64,000 bases of DNA from Stenotrophomonas sp. SAM-B (GCF_013387485.1 NZ_JABBXB010000002.1:720168-784167); one strand, 5' to 3'; shown: positions 1 to 12,477, numbered from the stretch's first letter. Made by a program: numbers and translations. The notes: generated by a model from the letters alone, not told the origin.

Positions 1-1262
1 ACGCGCAGCCCGACAATCAGTGCATCGGGGATGTCGGTGGTGCGGGTGGGTGCGTAGATGGGATCAGGGTTGATGACGTACTGCAGGTTGGGCATCAGCC
101 GGATGCCCTTGTGCACCGCCCAGCCATAACTGAGCTCGGCGATGATCTCGTCGGCGTTCGGTGCGCCGCTGCCGCCGTTGCGGGTGCGGCGATCACGCAG
201 GAAACCGATCTGCTCATCGCTGAAATGCGTGTTGGAGACAAACATCGCCAGCGTGTCCTGGTCGCGGCCCACGAAGGTGCCGGTCTTGACGAAGCCGGCC
301 GACGCGAAGCTGTCGACCGGCGCCTCGTTGCCGGTGTTCACATAGGCCCGCGCGAACAGCGCCAGGTTGCGCCGGCCTTCGCCACGCCACACGGTCTGGT
401 CGGCCATGGCATACCAGCCGACGCGCGCGCCGTCCTGCACGGCGGTGGGCTTGCCGCTCAGCGCGGCCGAGGTGCCGTCGGCATCGAAGTAAGAACTCCT
501 GCCGCCGTCGCTGTTGCGGTACATGCCCAGTCGGTAGGTGCGTGGCAAAGGGTCGTTGGCGAAGCTGGTCTGGTAGCCCACTTCATAGGCGGTGAGGGTG
601 CCGCTGCCCTCGCCCACCGAAAAATCCACGCCGTTCTTGCCAGCCTTGTTCAAGTCGTTGTTGTAGTCGAACGCACCCGCCTGCGCGTACCAGCGGTCGT
701 TCACGTCGTAGCGCACGATGCCCGCCCAGGACGAATTCGGATACGCGGTGATGCCCAGGTCGGTGATCGCGCCGTACGGCGTCAGGCACATCGCGTTGCT
801 CATGAACACGCAGTTGAGCGCGGAGTTGTTGAAGTAGCTGTTCACCGGCGCGCGTCCGACGGTGATGCTCAGGCCGTTGTCGAAGCGATGGCGCACGGTC
901 AGCCGGGTCAGGCGCCCGCCGGCCACCGGCCGCCAGGTCTGCTGGGCGCTGATCGAATTGCCGATCTTCTCGCGTGCCAGGTTGCGGCCGGCAAACCACG
1001 CCCACTGCGCGTCCACATCGGTGTTGTGCACGCCCCACAGGGTATCGAGGTCGAACTTCGACTGCGCCATGACCCAGTACGAGCCTTCCGTCCCCTGCTC
1101 GACACCGCCCACCGGATTGGAGGCCACGTTGCCGACCAGGTCCAGGGTGAGATCGCTGCCCTCGGGCAGGCTGCCCTGGGACGCGGGAGCCGCAGCAAGC
1201 GCGGGGGTGGCCAGGCTGGCGGCAACAAGCACGCACAGCGTGCGGCGGGAAATCAACGACAC
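1..1262 (-). CDS. OprB-like outer-membrane porin (3' end cut by window edge)
   Basis: Probable carbohydrate/organic-acid-selective porin of the OprB family, located in the outer membrane. About 420 residues are visible and the C-terminal end runs off the window. I place the start at a GTG (1260-1262) because AGGAGG sits six bases upstream and the product then opens with a signal peptide (VLVAASLATPALA, cleaved before AAPAS). The rest alternates short aromatic and glycine-rich strands as in a beta-barrel; near the visible end it has the OprB-like stretch ELSYGWAVHKGIRLMPNLQY followed by NPDP. It lies 77 bp downstream of the dctA-like gene on the same strand, so it probably supplies the outer-membrane step for the same substrate. 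The substrate itself is inferred, not shown. Confidence 0.8.
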   Translation of the reverse strand, partial: MSLISRRTLCVLVAASLATPALAAAPASQGSLPEGSDLTLDLVGNVASNPVGGVEQGTEGSYWVMAQSKFDLDTLWGVHNTDVDAQWAWFAGRNLAREKIGNSISAQQTWRPVAGGRLTRLTVRHRFDNGLSITVGRAPVNSYFNNSALNCVFMSNAMCLTPYGAITDLGITAYPNSSWAGIVRYDVNDRWYAQAGAFDYNNDLNKAGKNGVDFSVGEGSGTLTAYEVGYQTSFANDPLPRTYRLGMYRNSDGGRSSYFDADGTSAALSGKPTAVQDGARVGWYAMADQTVWRGEGRRNLALFARAYVNTGNEAPVDSFASAGFVKTGTFVGRDQDTLAMFVSNTHFSDEQIGFLRDRRTRNGGSGAPNADEIIAELSYGWAVHKGIRLMPNLQYVINPDPIYAPTRTTDIPDALIVGLR

Positions 1263-1339
1263 AAGCGCCTCCTGTCCGGGGCCGGGGCACCGGGACGAAG
1301 TGGAATCGGGAAAGGCCGCAGCGACGCTGCGGCCGCAGG

Positions 1340-2653
1340 TCAGACTGGCTGCACGCCCAGTACGCGGCGTCGCAGTCGGCGCGTGCCGATCTGTTCGGCC
1401 ATCACCTTCTCGTCGAGCTTGCCTTCCCACTTGGCGATCACCAGCACCGCGATCGCGTTGCCGATCAGGTTCACGAAGGTCAGGCCTTCGGCGAGGATGC
1501 GGTGGATGCCCAGGATCAGCGCGATGCTCGCCACCGGGATCGTGCCGGTGGTGCCCAGCGTTGCCGCCAGCACCACGAACGCCGCACCGGCCACGCCCGC
1601 GGCCCCCTTGGAGGTCAGCAACAGCACCGCGATCAGCCCCAGCTGATGCCACACGGTCAGCTCGGTGTTGGTGGCCTGGGCCAGGAACAACGCCACGGTG
1701 GTCAGGTACAGGCAGGTGCCGTCAAGGTTGAACGAGTAGCCGGCCGGGATCACGAAACCGACCACACCCTCCTCGCAGCCCAGCTTCTTCATCTTCTCGA
1801 TCAGCCGCGGCAACACCGTTTCAGTGGACGTGGTCGCGGCCACGATCACGATTTCATCGCGCAGGTAGCCCAGCAACCGCCACAGGCTGGCGCCGGTCCA
1901 CCAACACACGCTGCCCAGCACCAGCACCGTGAACACGCCGCAGACCACGAAGAACTCGATGATCAGCTCACCCAGCGACAACAGCGACCCGGCGCCGAAC
2001 TGGCCCACGGTGAAGGCGATCGCGCCGAACGCGCCGATCGGGGCGAAGTACATGATGTAGCCGATGATCTTGAACAGCGCGGTGGAGGTGGACTCGATCA
2101 CCTTCATCACCGGCTCGCCACGCTCGCCCACCGAGGCCAGCGCCACGCCGAACAGCACCGCCACGAACAGCACCTGCAGCACATGCGCTTCGGTGAACGC
2201 ACTGACCAGCGTATTGGGGATGATGGCCATGATGTAGGACACGATCGACTGGTCATGCGCGCTGTGGACGTAGCCCTGGATGCTCGCCATATCGATGGTG
2301 GCCGGGTCAATGTTCATGCCTGCGCCGGGCTTCCACAGGTCCACCGCCACCAGGCCGATGATCAGCGCCAGGATGGTGATGACCTCGAAGTAGATCAGCG
2401 ACTTCAGCGCCAGCCGGCCGACACTGCGCATGTCACGCATGCCAGCGATGCCGTGCACCACGGTCACGAAGATGATCGGCCCGATCATCATCCGGATCAG
2501 CTTGATGAAGGCATCGCCGAACGGCTTCATGGCCGAGCCGATATCCGGCTGCAACCACCCCAGCACCACACCGATCACGGTACCGGCCAGTACCTGGAAC
2601 CACAGTTGGCCAAGAATGCCGAAGCGGCCCGGCCGCTTCTCCACAACAGTCAT
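1340..2653 (-). CDS. dctA: DctA-like C4-dicarboxylate:cation symporter (DAACS family)
   Basis: Inner-membrane secondary transporter of the dicarboxylate/amino acid:cation symporter family, 437 residues, the usual DctA length (about 430-450). It shows the family's re-entrant-loop signature SFNLDGTCLYLTT and the serine/threonine-rich stretch TTSTETVLPRL, with eight or so hydrophobic segments. I chose the ATG at 2651-2653 because GGGAGGG lies just upstream; an in-frame ATG seven codons earlier has no such site. The gene follows the tautomerase gene by 42 bp and precedes the porin, suggesting one leftward operon. Succinate, fumarate and malate are the classic substrates, but this neighbourhood suggests a tricarboxylate or oxo-acid may be the real one. 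Confidence 0.9.
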   Translation of the reverse strand: MTVVEKRPGRFGILGQLWFQVLAGTVIGVVLGWLQPDIGSAMKPFGDAFIKLIRMMIGPIIFVTVVHGIAGMRDMRSVGRLALKSLIYFEVITILALIIGLVAVDLWKPGAGMNIDPATIDMASIQGYVHSAHDQSIVSYIMAIIPNTLVSAFTEAHVLQVLFVAVLFGVALASVGERGEPVMKVIESTSTALFKIIGYIMYFAPIGAFGAIAFTVGQFGAGSLLSLGELIIEFFVVCGVFTVLVLGSVCWWTGASLWRLLGYLRDEIVIVAATTSTETVLPRLIEKMKKLGCEEGVVGFVIPAGYSFNLDGTCLYLTTVALFLAQATNTELTVWHQLGLIAVLLLTSKGAAGVAGAAFVVLAATLGTTGTIPVASIALILGIHRILAEGLTFVNLIGNAIAVLVIAKWEGKLDEKVMAEQIGTRRLRRRVLGVQPV

Positions 2654-2695
2654 ATCAACCCTCCCAGGTTGCAAGAATAGGGACGTCGCGCGTAT

Positions 2696-3751
2696 TCAGT
2701 CGAACAGCACGCCGTCGAACAGCTTTCTGGCGGTCCGCAGTACCGCCGCGCGGGTCACCTGCCCCGCCTCATCCAGGTCGAGCACGCAGCCGGTGCTGCC
2801 ACTGGGGTGTTCCACCGCCAGGGTCTGCTGGCTGCCGCCCGGCAGCACCGCCAACGCGTGTGCCGGTGATCCCGGCAGCAGGCACGCAGTGGCCACGCTC
2901 ACCGCGCCCAGCACACCGATCGAGGCATGGCACCGGTGCGGAATGAACGAGCGCACGCTGATCGCACCGCCGTTGCGGGGCGCGGCCACCAGCATCATCT
3001 TCGGCACCGACTGCGCGCTGACATCGCCGAGGTTCATCAAGGGACCCGCCTGCAGACGGATCGCTTCCAGCCGTGCCTTCAGCGCGTCATCGGCGTCCAG
3101 TGTCTGGCGGTCTTCGTAGCCGCTGATGCCCAGGTCGCCCGCGCGCAGCACCACGCACGGCATACCGTTGTCGATCAGGGTCGCCTCGACGCCATCGATC
3201 ACGTCCCGCGCGCGCCCGGTCGGCAACAACGCGCCGCAGCTGGACCCGGCGGTGTCTTCGAAGGCCAGTGGAATCGGCGCGGCGGTGCCCGGCACGCCGT
3301 CGATGCGCGCATCGCCGTCATAGCGCACACGCCCGCCAGGGGTCTGCAGCGTCGCCTGCGCCAGCTGGCCGGTGTTGACCATGAAGATCCGCACGCCGGT
3401 CTGTTCCGGCCCCGCCGCGACCAGGCCGCGCTCGATCGCGAACGGCCCGACGCCGGCCAGCATGTTGCCGCAGTTCTGCGCATCGCTGACCAGCGCCTGG
3501 TCCACGAACACCTGCAGGAACAGGTAGTCCACGTCGGCATCCTCACGTGTGGACGCCGATACCACGGCCACCTTGGAGGTCAGTGGATCGGCCCCGCCCA
3601 TGCCGTCGATCTGGCGTGCATCGGGCGAACCGTAGGCGCGCAGCAGGAAGGCATCGCGCTCGGCCACGTCGGCGGGCAGCTCCGCGGCAAGGAAAAACCC
3701 GCCTTTGGAGGTGCCACCGCGCATCCACATCGCGCGCACGCCCTTACTCAT
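2696..3751 (-). CDS. galD: PrpF-family isomerase, likely 4-oxalomesaconate tautomerase
   Basis: PrpF/GalD family protein of 351 residues, with the diaminopimelate-epimerase-like double-domain fold. In gallate or protocatechuate 4,5-cleavage pathways GalD interconverts keto and enol forms of 4-oxalomesaconate; other PrpF proteins isomerise aconitates. Visible family marks are the N-terminal [13 protein letters not shown], the [17 protein letters not shown] segment with its active-site Cys, and [17 protein letters not shown] near the C-terminus. The start ATG at 3749-3751 overlaps the end of the upstream aldolase gene by eight bases (ATGAGTAA), which points to translational coupling. GalD rather than methylaconitate isomerase is favoured by the aldolase neighbour; no AcnD or methylcitrate genes are nearby. 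Confidence 0.8.
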   Translation of the reverse strand: MSKGVRAMWMRGGTSKGGFFLAAELPADVAERDAFLLRAYGSPDARQIDGMGGADPLTSKVAVVSASTREDADVDYLFLQVFVDQALVSDAQNCGNMLAGVGPFAIERGLVAAGPEQTGVRIFMVNTGQLAQATLQTPGGRVRYDGDARIDGVPGTAAPIPLAFEDTAGSSCGALLPTGRARDVIDGVEATLIDNGMPCVVLRAGDLGISGYEDRQTLDADDALKARLEAIRLQAGPLMNLGDVSAQSVPKMMLVAAPRNGGAISVRSFIPHRCHASIGVLGAVSVATACLLPGSPAHALAVLPGGSQQTLAVEHPSGSTGCVLDLDEAGQVTRAAVLRTARKLFDGVLFD

Positions 3752-4415
3752 AACGCAGCCCCTTGGCCGCCAGGCGCTCGCGCATGGCGTAGATGTCCAG
3801 GCCCAGCTCACCGTTGGCCAGCCGTGCCCGCTTGTCCGTCTCGCGGGCCTCGCGCGCCTGCGCCTCGCTGGCCACGCGCGCCGCATCGGCGCGCGCCACG
3901 ATGCACACGCCGTCGTCGTCGGCGATCACCACGTCACCGGGCTGCACCAGGGCGCCGCCGCAGACTACCGGCACGTTGACCGAGCCCAGCGTTTCCTTGA
4001 CCGTGCCCTGTGCATGGATGGCCCGGCTCCAGACCGGGAAGCCCATCGCGGTGAGGTCGCGCACATCGCGCACCCCGGCATCGATCACCAGCCCGCGGCA
4101 GCCGCGCACCTGCGCCGACGTCGCCAGCAGGTCGCCGAAATAGCCATCCGTGCACGCGCTGGTCGGCGCGACGACCAGGATGTCGCCCTCGCGCAACTGC
4201 TCGATGGCCACGTGCATCATCCAGTTGTCGCCCGGCGGCACCGACACGGTGATCGCGCTGCCGGCGATGCGTGCGCCGCGGTAGATCGGGCGCAACCGCG
4301 GATGCAGCAGGCCGCTGCGGCCCTGCGCTTCATGGGCGGTGGCGACCCCGGCCTGGGCCAGGCTCTGGATCACCGCCGGAGCGGCACGTTCGACACGGGT
4401 GACTACGCGGGACAT
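3744..4415 (-). CDS. galC: RraA-like 4-carboxy-4-hydroxy-2-oxoadipate aldolase
   Basis: Class II (metal-dependent) aldolase of the RraA-like HMG/CHA aldolase family, 223 residues. Family members split 4-carboxy-4-hydroxy-2-oxoadipate into pyruvate and oxaloacetate, the last step of the oxalomesaconate branch. The signature [15 protein letters not shown] and the IDAGVRDV segment, carrying the Arg-Asp pair that binds substrate and divalent metal, are both present; the C-terminal helix ends in GLRYE. Start chosen at the ATG 4413-4415, with AAGGA about seven bases upstream. It is the first gene of the leftward set and faces the LysR gene across about 100 bp. RraA itself (RNase E inhibitor) is shorter, near 160 residues, so that role is unlikely. 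Confidence 0.82.
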   Translation of the reverse strand: MSRVVTRVERAAPAVIQSLAQAGVATAHEAQGRSGLLHPRLRPIYRGARIAGSAITVSVPPGDNWMMHVAIEQLREGDILVVAPTSACTDGYFGDLLATSAQVRGCRGLVIDAGVRDVRDLTAMGFPVWSRAIHAQGTVKETLGSVNVPVVCGGALVQPGDVVIADDDGVCIVARADAARVASEAQAREARETDKRARLANGELGLDIYAMRERLAAKGLRYE

Positions 4416-4516
4416 CCATCCATCCTTCGTTGACGATGGCGCAGTCTGTGTCGCCGCAACCGGACACCTCAAGATGGTTTTTCGGAACAGCCATTGGGTT
4501 TAGTTATAGTTGGTGC

Positions 4517-5773
4517 ATGAGCGTGACCCTGGCCCTGAACCTCAAACACCTGCATGCGCTGGTGGCCGTGCATCACCACGGCGGCATCAGCGCCGCCGTG
4601 CCGCACGTGAATCTGTCCCAGCCCGCGCTGACCCAGGCGATCGCGCGACTGGAGACGCAGCTGGATGCACCGCTGTTCGACCGCCAGCCCGGCGGCATGG
4701 CCCCTACCGAAGCAGCCCGCCTGCTGGTGCCCCGCATCGAGCGCGCACTGGCCTACATTGCCCACGGCGTGCGCGGGGCCCGGCGCACCCAGCGACTGCC
4801 GGCAATGCCCGCGGTGGAGCGCTATGTCACCCTGCCGCAGCTGCGCGCGTTGGCCGCGGTGGACAGCGCCGGCAGCTTCACCCTGGCTGCCAGCCGCGCC
4901 GGGGTCTCGCAGCCGGCGATCTACCGCGCCGTGCACGACCTGGCCGCCGCGATCGAAATCCCGCTCACCGTGCGTCGCGGCAAGACCGTGCAACCGACCC
5001 CGGCGGCCACACGCATGCTGCGGCCGGTGCGGCTGGCGCTCTCCGAGCTGGCCGCAGGCGTGGATGACCTGGCTTCGCTGCGCACCGAACAAGGCGGTCG
5101 GGTCACGCTGGGGGTGATGCCGCTGGCGCGGGCCATCCTGCTGCCGCAGGTCCTGGCGCGCTTCGCACGCGCACACCCGGGCGCGTCGGTGAACGTCATC
5201 GAGGGCCCGTACGCGGAGCTGCTGGGGGATCTGCGCGAAGGCAGCCTGGACCTGCTGATCGGCGCCATGCGCGACAGACTGCCGGTACGCGATATCGCGC
5301 AGGAAGGCCTCTTCGACGACAACCCGGTCATCGTCGCGCGCAGCGGGCATCCGTTGGCGCGTGCCGGCGGCTTCGCCTTCCCGCAGCTGCTCCACTACCC
5401 GTGGGTGATCGCCGCCACCGGTGCACCCGTACGCGCACGCTGGGAGCACATGTTCCGCCAGCACGGGCACGAGCCGCCCCGCCTGCGCATCGAATGCGGC
5501 TCGGTGCTGATCACCCGCGGCCTGCTGCTGGAAGACGACTGGCTCACCCTGATGTCGCGCGACCAGTTCGTGATCGAGCGCCGCGCCGGACTGCTTATCG
5601 AGATCGGCAGCGCCGGCGACGACCTGCGCCGCCGCATCGGCCTGACCACCCGCGCCGACTGGCACCCCACCCGCCTGCAGCAGGCGTTCGTGGCCACGTT
5701 CCGGCAGGTATGCGCCGAACGCAGTGGCGATGCGCAGGACGATTGGCCGTTCCGGTACCCGGCCGCCCGCTGA
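4517..5773 (+). CDS. LysR-family regulator with two tandem HTH domains
   Basis: Transcription regulator of 418 residues, about 110 longer than a normal LysR protein. The extra length is a second winged-helix domain. The first HTH (about residues 8-70) carries SQPALTQAIARLE at 34-46 and the second (about 104-170) carries SQPAIYRAVHDLA at 131-143, each followed by a wing. A single LysR substrate-binding domain follows (about 195-410). It is transcribed away from the galC-galD-dctA-porin set, so it is probably that operon's regulator, comparable to GalR of pseudomonad gallate clusters. The start at 4517 is preferred because it leaves a short N-terminus before the first HTH; an upstream in-frame ATG at 4430 would add 29 unstructured residues. 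The effector is unknown. Confidence 0.85.
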   Translation: MSVTLALNLKHLHALVAVHHHGGISAAVPHVNLSQPALTQAIARLETQLDAPLFDRQPGGMAPTEAARLLVPRIERALAYIAHGVRGARRTQRLPAMPAVERYVTLPQLRALAAVDSAGSFTLAASRAGVSQPAIYRAVHDLAAAIEIPLTVRRGKTVQPTPAATRMLRPVRLALSELAAGVDDLASLRTEQGGRVTLGVMPLARAILLPQVLARFARAHPGASVNVIEGPYAELLGDLREGSLDLLIGAMRDRLPVRDIAQEGLFDDNPVIVARSGHPLARAGGFAFPQLLHYPWVIAATGAPVRARWEHMFRQHGHEPPRLRIECGSVLITRGLLLEDDWLTLMSRDQFVIERRAGLLIEIGSAGDDLRRRIGLTTRADWHPTRLQQAFVATFRQVCAERSGDAQDDWPFRYPAAR

Positions 5774-5843
5774 GCCCGCGCAGCAACACCGGGTAGGTGT
5801 GCTTTCATGCCACCTGGCGAACCGCACCCGCTACCGCACAAAC

Positions 5844-5880
5844 AAAAAACCCCCGGCTTTCACCGGGGGTTTCTGTTTTC
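5844..5880. terminator. Bidirectional intrinsic terminator
   Basis: A 10-bp perfect stem (5847-5856 with 5863-5872, six-base loop) is flanked by an A-run on the left and a T-rich run on the right. It can therefore stop transcription from the LysR gene on the plus strand and from acnB on the minus strand, which converge here. Confidence 0.88.
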
Positions 5881-5936
5881 AGCCCACCGACCAACGGTCG
5901 GCGGCTACCGGTCGCCGGGCAGCGCCCGGCCCCGGA

Positions 5937-8522
5937 TCAGGCAGCAACCGTACCGGCCACTTCCTGGTAGTCCTCGATCTGGTCGAAGTTCATGTAGCGG
6001 TAGATGTCCTTGCTGCTGGCATCCAGCACGCCGATGTCGGCCATGTACTCTTCCTTGGTCGGAATGCGACCCAGACGCGAGCAGATCGCGGCCAGTTCGG
6101 CCGAACCCAGATACACGTTGGAATTGCGGCCCAGACGGTTCGGGAAGTTGCGGGTCGAGGTCGAGAAGACCGTCGCGCCCTCACGCACCTGCGCCTGGTT
6201 GCCCATGCACAGCGAGCAGCCCGGCATTTCCATGCGGGCGCCGGCGGTGCCGAAGGTGCCGTAATGGCCTTCCTTGGTCAGCTCCGAGGCATCCATCTTG
6301 GTCGGCGGGGCCACCCACAGCTTGGTCGGGATGTCGCGCTTGCCTTCCAGCAGCTTGGCCGCCGCACGGAAGTGACCGATGTTGGTCATGCACGAACCGA
6401 TGAACACTTCGTCGATGGCCGCACCGGCCACGTCGGACAGCGTCTTGACGTCGTCCGGGTCGTTCGGGCACGCCACGATCGGCTCGTGGATGTCGGCCAG
6501 GTCGATCTCGATGACGGCGGCGTACTCGGCGTCGGCATCCGGGGCCAGCAGCTCCGGGTTGGCCAGCCAGGCTTCCATCTTCTCGATGCGGCGTGCCAGC
6601 GAACGGGCGTCCTGGTAACCCTCGGCGATCATCCACTTCAGCAGCGTGATGTTGCTGGTGAGGTACTCGATGATCGGCTCCTTGTTCAGGTGCACCGAGC
6701 AACCGGCGGCCGAACGTTCGGCCGAGGCGTCGGACAGTTCGAACGCCTGCTCGACCTTCAGCTCCGGCAGACCTTCGATTTCCAGGATGCGGCCGGAGAA
6801 GATGTTCTTCTTGCCGGCCTTGGCCACGGTCAGCAGACCGGACTTGATCGCGTACAGCGGGATCGCGTTGACCAGGTCACGCAGGGTCACGCCCGGCTGC
6901 ATCTTGCCCTTGAAGCGGACCAGCACCGACTCCGGCATGTCCAGCGGCATCACGCCGGTGGCAGCGGCGAAGGCCACCAGGCCCGAGCCGGCCGGGAACG
7001 AAATGCCCACCGGGAAACGGGTGTGCGAGTCGCCGCCGGTGCCGACGGTGTCGGGCAGCAGCATGCGGTTGAGCCAGCTGTGGATCACGCCGTCGCCCGG
7101 GCGCAGCGAGATGCCGCCACGGGTGGAGATGAACTCCGGCAGGGTGTGGTGGGTCTTGACGTCCACCGGCTTCGGGTACGCCGCGGTGTGGCAGAACGAC
7201 TGCATCACCAGGTCGGCCGAGAAGCCCAGGCAGGCCAGATCCTTCAACTCGTCACGGGTCATCGGACCGGTGGTGTCCTGCGAGCCCACCGAGGTCATCT
7301 TCGGTTCGCAGTAGGTGCCCGGGCGCATGCCCTGGCCTTCCGGCAGGCCACAGGCGCGGCCGACCATCTTCTGCGCCAGCGAGAAGCCCTTGCCGGTATC
7401 CGGCGGGTCCATCGGCAGGCGGAACAGATCGGTCGGGGCCAGGCCCAGCGCTTCACGCGCCTTGGCGGTCAGGCCGCGGCCGATGATCAGCGGAATGCGG
7501 CCACCGGCGCGCACTTCGTCGAACAGCACATCGGACTTGACCTTGAACTCGGCTATGACGGCGCCGTCCTTCAGGGCCTTGCCGTCGTACGGGCGCAGCT
7601 CGATCACATCGCCCATGTTCATCTGCGACACGTCGAGTTCGATCGGCAGCGCGCCGGCGTCTTCCATCGTGTTGTAGAAGATCGGGGCGATCTTCGAGCC
7701 CAGGCACACGCCGCCGAAGCGCTTGTTCGGAATGAACGGAATATCTTCACCGGTGAACCACAGCACCGAGTTGGTGGCCGACTTGCGGCTGGAACCGGTA
7801 CCGACCACATCGCCCACGTAGGCGACCAGGTGACCCTTGTCCTTCAGCGATTCGATGAACTTGACCGGGCCGCGCTTGCCGTCTTCTTCCGGCTCGATAC
7901 CATCACGCTTGTTCTTCAGCATCGCCAGGGCGTGCAGCGGGATGTCCGGGCGGGTGGTGGCGTCCGGGGCCGGCGACAGGTCGTCGGTGTTGGTTTCGCC
8001 GGTCACCTTGAGCACGGTAATGGTCAGGCTTTCCGGCACCTGCGGACGGCTGGTGAACCATTCCGCATCGGCCCAGCTCTGCAGCACGCCCTGGGCGTTC
8101 GCATTGCCGGCCTTGGCCTTTTCCTGCACATCGTGGAAGGCGTCGAACACCAGCAGGGTGTTCTTCAGCGCATCGGCGGCGATCGCGCCGACGCTGGCAT
8201 CGTCCAGCAGCTGGACCAGCGGGGCGACGTTGTAGCCGCCGAGCATGGTGCCCAGCAGTTCGGTGGCGCGCTCGCGGCTGATCAGCGGATTGGTTTCGCT
8301 GCCCAGGGCGATCGCGGCCAGGTACGAGGCTTTGACCTTGGCAGCGTCATCGACGCCGGCCGGCACGCGGTGGGTCAGCAGTTCCAGCAGGAACTCGGCC
8401 TCGCCGGCGGGCGGGTTCTTCAGCAGTTCGATGACGTCGGCCGTCTGCTGGGCGCTCAGCGGCAGCGGCGGGATGCCAAGCGCGGCGCGCTCGGCTACGT
8501 GGTGGCGGTAGGCTTCCAACAT
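5937..8522 (-). CDS. acnB: Aconitate hydratase B
   Basis: Bifunctional aconitase B, 861 residues (E. coli AcnB 865), which converts citrate to isocitrate in the TCA cycle and in several bacteria also isomerises 2-methylcitrate intermediates. The N-terminal HEAT-like domain begins [16 protein letters not shown]. Cluster-binding and active-site stretches are visible, including [40 protein letters not shown] and [11 protein letters not shown]. The start has GGGAG seven bases upstream. The PIN-toxin gene ends 49 bp upstream on the same strand, so acnB may receive read-through from that toxin-antitoxin promoter as well as its own. It ends at a shared bidirectional terminator. AcnA is encoded divergently 1 kb to the right. 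Confidence 0.97.
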   Translation of the reverse strand: MLEAYRHHVAERAALGIPPLPLSAQQTADVIELLKNPPAGEAEFLLELLTHRVPAGVDDAAKVKASYLAAIALGSETNPLISRERATELLGTMLGGYNVAPLVQLLDDASVGAIAADALKNTLLVFDAFHDVQEKAKAGNANAQGVLQSWADAEWFTSRPQVPESLTITVLKVTGETNTDDLSPAPDATTRPDIPLHALAMLKNKRDGIEPEEDGKRGPVKFIESLKDKGHLVAYVGDVVGTGSSRKSATNSVLWFTGEDIPFIPNKRFGGVCLGSKIAPIFYNTMEDAGALPIELDVSQMNMGDVIELRPYDGKALKDGAVIAEFKVKSDVLFDEVRAGGRIPLIIGRGLTAKAREALGLAPTDLFRLPMDPPDTGKGFSLAQKMVGRACGLPEGQGMRPGTYCEPKMTSVGSQDTTGPMTRDELKDLACLGFSADLVMQSFCHTAAYPKPVDVKTHHTLPEFISTRGGISLRPGDGVIHSWLNRMLLPDTVGTGGDSHTRFPVGISFPAGSGLVAFAAATGVMPLDMPESVLVRFKGKMQPGVTLRDLVNAIPLYAIKSGLLTVAKAGKKNIFSGRILEIEGLPELKVEQAFELSDASAERSAAGCSVHLNKEPIIEYLTSNITLLKWMIAEGYQDARSLARRIEKMEAWLANPELLAPDADAEYAAVIEIDLADIHEPIVACPNDPDDVKTLSDVAGAAIDEVFIGSCMTNIGHFRAAAKLLEGKRDIPTKLWVAPPTKMDASELTKEGHYGTFGTAGARMEMPGCSLCMGNQAQVREGATVFSTSTRNFPNRLGRNSNVYLGSAELAAICSRLGRIPTKEEYMADIGVLDASSKDIYRYMNFDQIEDYQEVAGTVAA

Positions 8523-8571
8523 GACAACTCCCGGGTGATTCTCTGAAAGAATGCGGTTTAAAAGTATGGGC

Positions 8572-8970
8572 TCAGGCGTGCGGCACGATCAGCTTCAGGC
8601 CCTTGAAGTAGTCGCGGTAAAATTTGTCGTTCCAGGTGATCAGGCCGTCGCACTGCAGCAGTGCATGCGACCCGACCATGAATTCATCCAGCCCGCGCGG
8701 TTTGGCGCCGCGCTGCCGGTGCCGGCGGTGCATCTCGCCGGCGCGCAGGGCCGATTTGGCCTCCAGTGGACTGAAGTGGACGCCCATTTCCTCGAGCGCC
8801 TCCTGCACCTCGGCACCGCCGCGCAGCGATGCGCAGATCTCGGCCAAGGTCACCCCGCAGATGACCACGCGGCCGCCGACAAGGCTCTGGCGCAGGCCGG
8901 CTTCGACCGCGTCGGCCTGCGGACCATTGCTGAGCAGCTCGATCAGGACCGGTGAATCGACGGCGATCAT
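8572..8970 (-). CDS. PIN-domain toxin, VapC-type
   Basis: Small PIN-domain protein (132 residues), the ribonuclease toxin of a type II toxin-antitoxin pair. PIN toxins cut structured RNA such as initiator tRNA or rRNA loops with a Mg-binding acidic cluster. The acidic residues are in place: [11 protein letters not shown] near the N-terminus, TLAEICASL in the middle, and [11 protein letters not shown] plus [11 protein letters not shown] near the end. The start at 8968-8970 has GAGGA about nine bases upstream and lies only seven bases after the antitoxin stop, so the two are translated from one message. The target RNA is unknown. acnB follows after 49 bp on the same strand. Confidence 0.85.
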   Translation of the reverse strand: MIAVDSPVLIELLSNGPQADAVEAGLRQSLVGGRVVICGVTLAEICASLRGGAEVQEALEEMGVHFSPLEAKSALRAGEMHRRHRQRGAKPRGLDEFMVGSHALLQCDGLITWNDKFYRDYFKGLKLIVPHA

Positions 8971-8977
8971 CACGCGC

Positions 8978-9202
8978 TCATTCCTCGTCGCGGACCGCGC
9001 GCACGGCCGCTTCGGCCGAATCGAAACCATCCAGCGCGAACTTGCCGCGGGCACGGGAGATCGCATCGTCCACGCTCTTGCGCAGGATGATCCGGCTGCC
9101 TTCGAGCTCCACCTTCAGCTGCGTGCCCTTGGTCAGGCCCAGCGCATCACGGACCGCCTTGGGCAGGGTGATCTGCCCGCGCTCTGCAACGGTAGCTTCC
9201 AT
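8978..9202 (-). CDS. AbrB/MazE-type antitoxin of the PIN toxin
   Basis: 74-residue antitoxin with an N-terminal swapped-hairpin (SpoVT/AbrB) DNA-binding domain. The typical pattern is seen as AERGQITLPKAVRDALGL, followed by KVELEGSRIILRK. The acidic C-terminal tail (FDSAEAAVRAVRDEE) would be the toxin-neutralising part. The start at 9200-9202 has GGAGG eight bases upstream; an earlier in-frame ATG at 9224-9226 would fall at or before the likely transcription start. It is first in a two-gene operon and most likely represses itself through the repeats described just upstream. Confidence 0.85.
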   Translation of the reverse strand: MEATVAERGQITLPKAVRDALGLTKGTQLKVELEGSRIILRKSVDDAISRARGKFALDGFDSAEAAVRAVRDEE

Positions 9203-9216
9203 CGGTACGCCCTCCA

Positions 9217-9259
9217 AAGTATGCACAAATTATACATACTTCCACGGGCATACTTCCAC
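9217..9259 (-). promoter_or_regulatory. Promoter and probable autoregulatory operator of the AbrB-PIN pair
   Basis: On the minus strand a perfect TATAAT -10 hexamer lies at 9229-9234, 26 bp before the antitoxin start. It is framed by the inverted half-sites AAGTATG (9217-9223) and CATACTT (9235-9241), and a second CATACTT sits at 9249-9255 within an 11-bp direct repeat CATACTTCCAC (9235-9245 and 9249-9259, 14-bp period). Binding of the antitoxin or toxin-antitoxin complex here would block the promoter. The role is inferred from position and symmetry. Confidence 0.65.
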
Positions 9260-9485
9260 TGGAGTACTGATCTGGCCGGCGAGACCGTTGGCACAGAAAG
9301 GATCTGTCTCATCCATGACACGAGGGATACATATCTCCGTGTAGCCTGAGACCAACTGCCGCAGGTGGCATCCGGCTGAATCGTTCATACTCAGAACGAT
9401 CGCCGGCCTACCGGTCAGCGGCGAACGCAAGCAGGTCTGCCTCGGGCGGGCCAATGCAAGCCATCCGCAAGAGGAGTCACCCGCA

Positions 9486-12242
<2,757 letters not shown>

Positions 12243-12293
12243 GCGTCAGGCGCTTTCGCGAAGTACGCCCTCCCCGACCAGGGAATGGCACCG

Positions 12294-12328
12294 GCAGCAA
12301 GGGGGCGTAATGCCCCCTTGCTGCTTTC
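12294..12328 (+). terminator. Intrinsic terminator of acnA
   Basis: A 13-bp perfect stem (12294-12306 with 12312-12324) closes a five-base loop and is followed by TTT. It begins about 50 bp after the acnA stop codon. Confidence 0.75.
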
Positions 12329-12393
12329 CGGCATCCAGCGATTCGGCGCTCTGGGCGTGCCCGCTATAGGCGTCCCGGCCGCCGCCTCTTCAT

Positions 12394-12447
12394 TTTCATA
12401 AATTTCATAAATCACATAATTAGCCCATTTCGTACGGACTGGGCTAA
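12394..12447 (+). promoter_or_regulatory. Promoter/operator region of the Phd-zeta-type pair
   Basis: An AT-rich island in otherwise GC-rich DNA holds two perfect tandem 9-bp repeats TTTCATAAA (12394-12402 and 12403-12411), a -10-like CATAAT (12415-12420) and then a perfect 8-bp inverted repeat, TTAGCCCA (12420-12427) and TGGGCTAA (12440-12447). The inverted repeat lies 30 bp before the antitoxin start, where a Phd-family repressor would be expected to bind. The regulatory role is inferred. Confidence 0.5.
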
Positions 12448-12477
12448 GCTGGCCGCATCCGCCAGGGAACCGCCGCC

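Noticed and set aside
4416..4516. A defined LysR T-N11-A operator in the galC-LysR gap
   Set aside because: Several loose matches exist in the AT-rich part (4490-4515), none symmetric enough to single out.
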